Under the pieces are notes generated by a model, which saw nothing but the letters and a program-made list of their open reading frames with translations, made no database searches and was not told the DNA's origin. The translations under genes and the position numbers were made by a program. 64,000 nt of DNA from Hyphomicrobiales bacterium (GTDB lineage Bacteria; Pseudomonadota; Alphaproteobacteria; Rhizobiales; Beijerinckiaceae): the NCBI GenBank assembly GCA_019247605.1, contig JAFBAS010000152.1:16142-80141 (forward strand), in the 5' to 3' direction. The stretch's first letter is position 1. Each line of letters starts with the position of its first letter. Shown in pieces: positions 62,835 to 64,000 of this stretch.

Positions 62835-63863
62835 TCACCAGACGGTCTCCGCTTCCTTCATCCGGACCGCCTTCTTGCGGTCATTGGGATCGAGGATCAG
62901 CTTGCGCAGGCGGATCGATTTCGGCGTGACCTCGACGAGTTCGTCGTCCTGGATATAGGCGAGCGCCTTCTCCAGCGTCATGCGTATGGGTGGTGTGAGG
63001 CGCACCGCTTCATCCTTCGAGGTGGTCCGGATATTGGTGAGCTTCTTGCCTTTGAGCACATTGACCTCGAGATCATTGTCGCGCGTGTGCTCCCCGACGA
63101 TCATGCCCTGATACACCTTCCAACCTGGCTCGATCATCATCGGGCCACGGTCCTCGAGATTCCACAAAGCGTAGGCCACGGCTTCGCCCTGCTCATTGGC
63201 GATGAGCACGCCATTGCGGCGACCGGCGATCTCGCCCTTGAAGGGCGCATAGGCGTGAAAAAGGCGGTTCATCACTGCGGTGCCGCGCGTATCGGTCAGG
63301 AGCTCGCCTTGATAGCCGATGAGGCCCCGCGTCGGCGCGTGGAACACGAGACGCAGCCGGCCGCCGCCCGAAGGGCGCATCTCGACCATGTCGGCTTTGC
63401 GTTCGGACATCTTCTGCACGACGACGCCGGAATGCTCCTCGTCGACGTCGATAGTGACCTCTTCGACAGGTTCGAGAAGCTCACCCGAACCGTCGCGCTC
63501 GAGGACGACTTTCGGACGCGATACCGAAAGCTCAAACCCCTCCCGCCGCATCTGCTCGATCAAAATGGCGAGCTGCAGCTCGCCCCGGCCGGCCACCTCC
63601 ATCGCATCCTTGCCGGAAGCTTCCGAGACACGAAGCGCCACATTTCCCTCGGCTTCCCGCAACAGGCGGTCGCGAATGACGCGGCTCGTCACCTTGTCCC
63701 CCTCGGTGCCCGCGAGCGGGGAGTCGTTCACGAGAAAGGACATGGCGACCGTCGGCGGATCGATCGGCTGGGCGCGCAGCGGCTGTGCTGCCTCGAGGGC
63801 GCAGAACGTGTCGGCGACCGTCGCTTTGGCGAGGCCCGCGATGGCGACGATGTCGCCCGCCTC
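62835..63863 (-). pseudogene. typA: GTP-binding protein TypA/BipA, C-terminal part, separated at an inversion junction
   Basis: TypA (BipA) is a translational GTPase that binds the ribosome and is needed under stress. The minus strand encodes its C-terminal part from GEAGDIVAIAG onward: domain III (GELQLAILIEQMRREGFEL), the conserved RGLIGYQGELLTDTRGTAVMNRLF, and the C-terminal domain to the stop at 62835. Upstream of about 63863 homology in this frame ceases, and a TAG occurs further upstream in the frame. The DNA beyond instead encodes an internal TypA segment on the plus strand. The gene is therefore interrupted by an inversion or a wrong assembly join, and the start codon in the ORF track (63926) is not genuine. 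Confidence 0.85.
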
Positions 63864-64000
63864 GCCGCGCTCGACGCCGACGATGCTCAGCTCGACTTCC
63901 CGATTCTTTACGGTTCGGCGAAGCAAGGCTGGATGGCGCTCTCTCCCGAAGGTCCGAAAGATCAGGGCATGGCGCCGCTATTCGATCTCGTGCTGAGGCA
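63861..64000 (+). pseudogene. typA: TypA/BipA internal segment in reverse orientation
   Basis: On the plus strand, in a frame with no start and no stop before the window edge, the sequence reads LAALDADDAQLDFPILYGSAKQ followed by GWMALSPEGPKDQGMAPLF. This is the end of the TypA GTPase domain and the following linker, which in an intact gene precedes the part on the minus strand. It begins exactly where the minus-strand homology stops. It does not appear in the ORF track because it lacks a start. Confidence 0.85.

Noticed and set aside
63319-63996. Plus-strand 225-residue frame at the right edge
   Set aside because: It is another frame over the typA C-terminal part; the true plus-strand typA segment is in a different frame and has no start in the window.

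Overview
The window is 64 kb of a high-GC chromosome from an alphaproteobacterium, most likely order Hyphomicrobiales (Rhizobiales). The assignment rests on recognisable neighbourhoods: trxB next to a LsrB-type LysR regulator, trpF-trpB-trpA-accD-folC, DUF3108 genes divergent from rpmB, a SUV3-like helicase followed by an S4-domain protein, a TIGR02302 protein, an Omp31-like porin, and an AccD that lacks most of its zinc-ribbon cysteines. The genus is not resolved. I saw no rRNA, tRNA, CRISPR array, prophage or insertion sequence.

Layout. 1-5.4 kb: pgk (cut by the window edge), a small membrane protein, gap and tkt (lower glycolysis and pentose phosphate pathway), an acetyltransferase, and a coiled-coil gene overlapping zapA. 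5.5-9.9 kb: rplK-rplA with their own promoter but without secE/nusG or rplJL, an ELM1-family protein, trxB and the LsrB-like regulator. 10.0-14.4 kb: one isolated 1442-residue gene combining a NACHT-type STAND ATPase with a C-terminal PD-(D/E)XK nuclease. 14.6-19.2 kb: cysK, then paaC-paaD-paaE (half of the phenylacetyl-CoA epoxidase) and a CHAD protein. 19.3-31.9 kb: housekeeping genes (gatB, lytic transglycosylase, rpsD, kdsA, sirtuin, double cold-shock protein, DUF192 protein, lysA) and an AKR/SDR/glycosyltransferase operon. 32.5-40.6 kb: porin, folC, accD, trpABF and a metabolite/H+ symporter. 41.3-49.2 kb: two tandem DUF3108 genes, rpmB, a small exported protein, an enoyl-CoA hydratase, the helicase and the S4 protein. 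49.3-51.3 kb: paaA-paaB, 31 kb from their partner subunits, then a decayed vapBC module. 51.5-55.0 kb: a TIGR02302 protein and an unknown exported protein. 55.6-62.7 kb: livM and livH separated by a five-gene CDP-sugar/glycosyltransferase cassette. 62.8-64 kb: typA, broken by an inversion.

Functional links. PaaABCDE together would epoxidise phenylacetyl-CoA, and the enoyl-CoA hydratase could act in a later acyl-CoA step. RfbF and RfbG make CDP-4-keto-6-deoxyglucose, which the adjacent epimerase and glycosyltransferase probably process into a surface glycan. TrxB and the LsrB-like regulator form a redox pair.

The two signals I rate highest are the single-gene NACHT plus nuclease protein (a candidate defence system) and the typA inversion junction at about 63862. 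The junction is seen directly: the C-terminal third of typA reads on the minus strand, and immediately beyond it an internal typA segment reads on the plus strand. Several operons in this window are split (paa, liv, the L11 operon), so the chromosome is either heavily rearranged or contains assembly joins.
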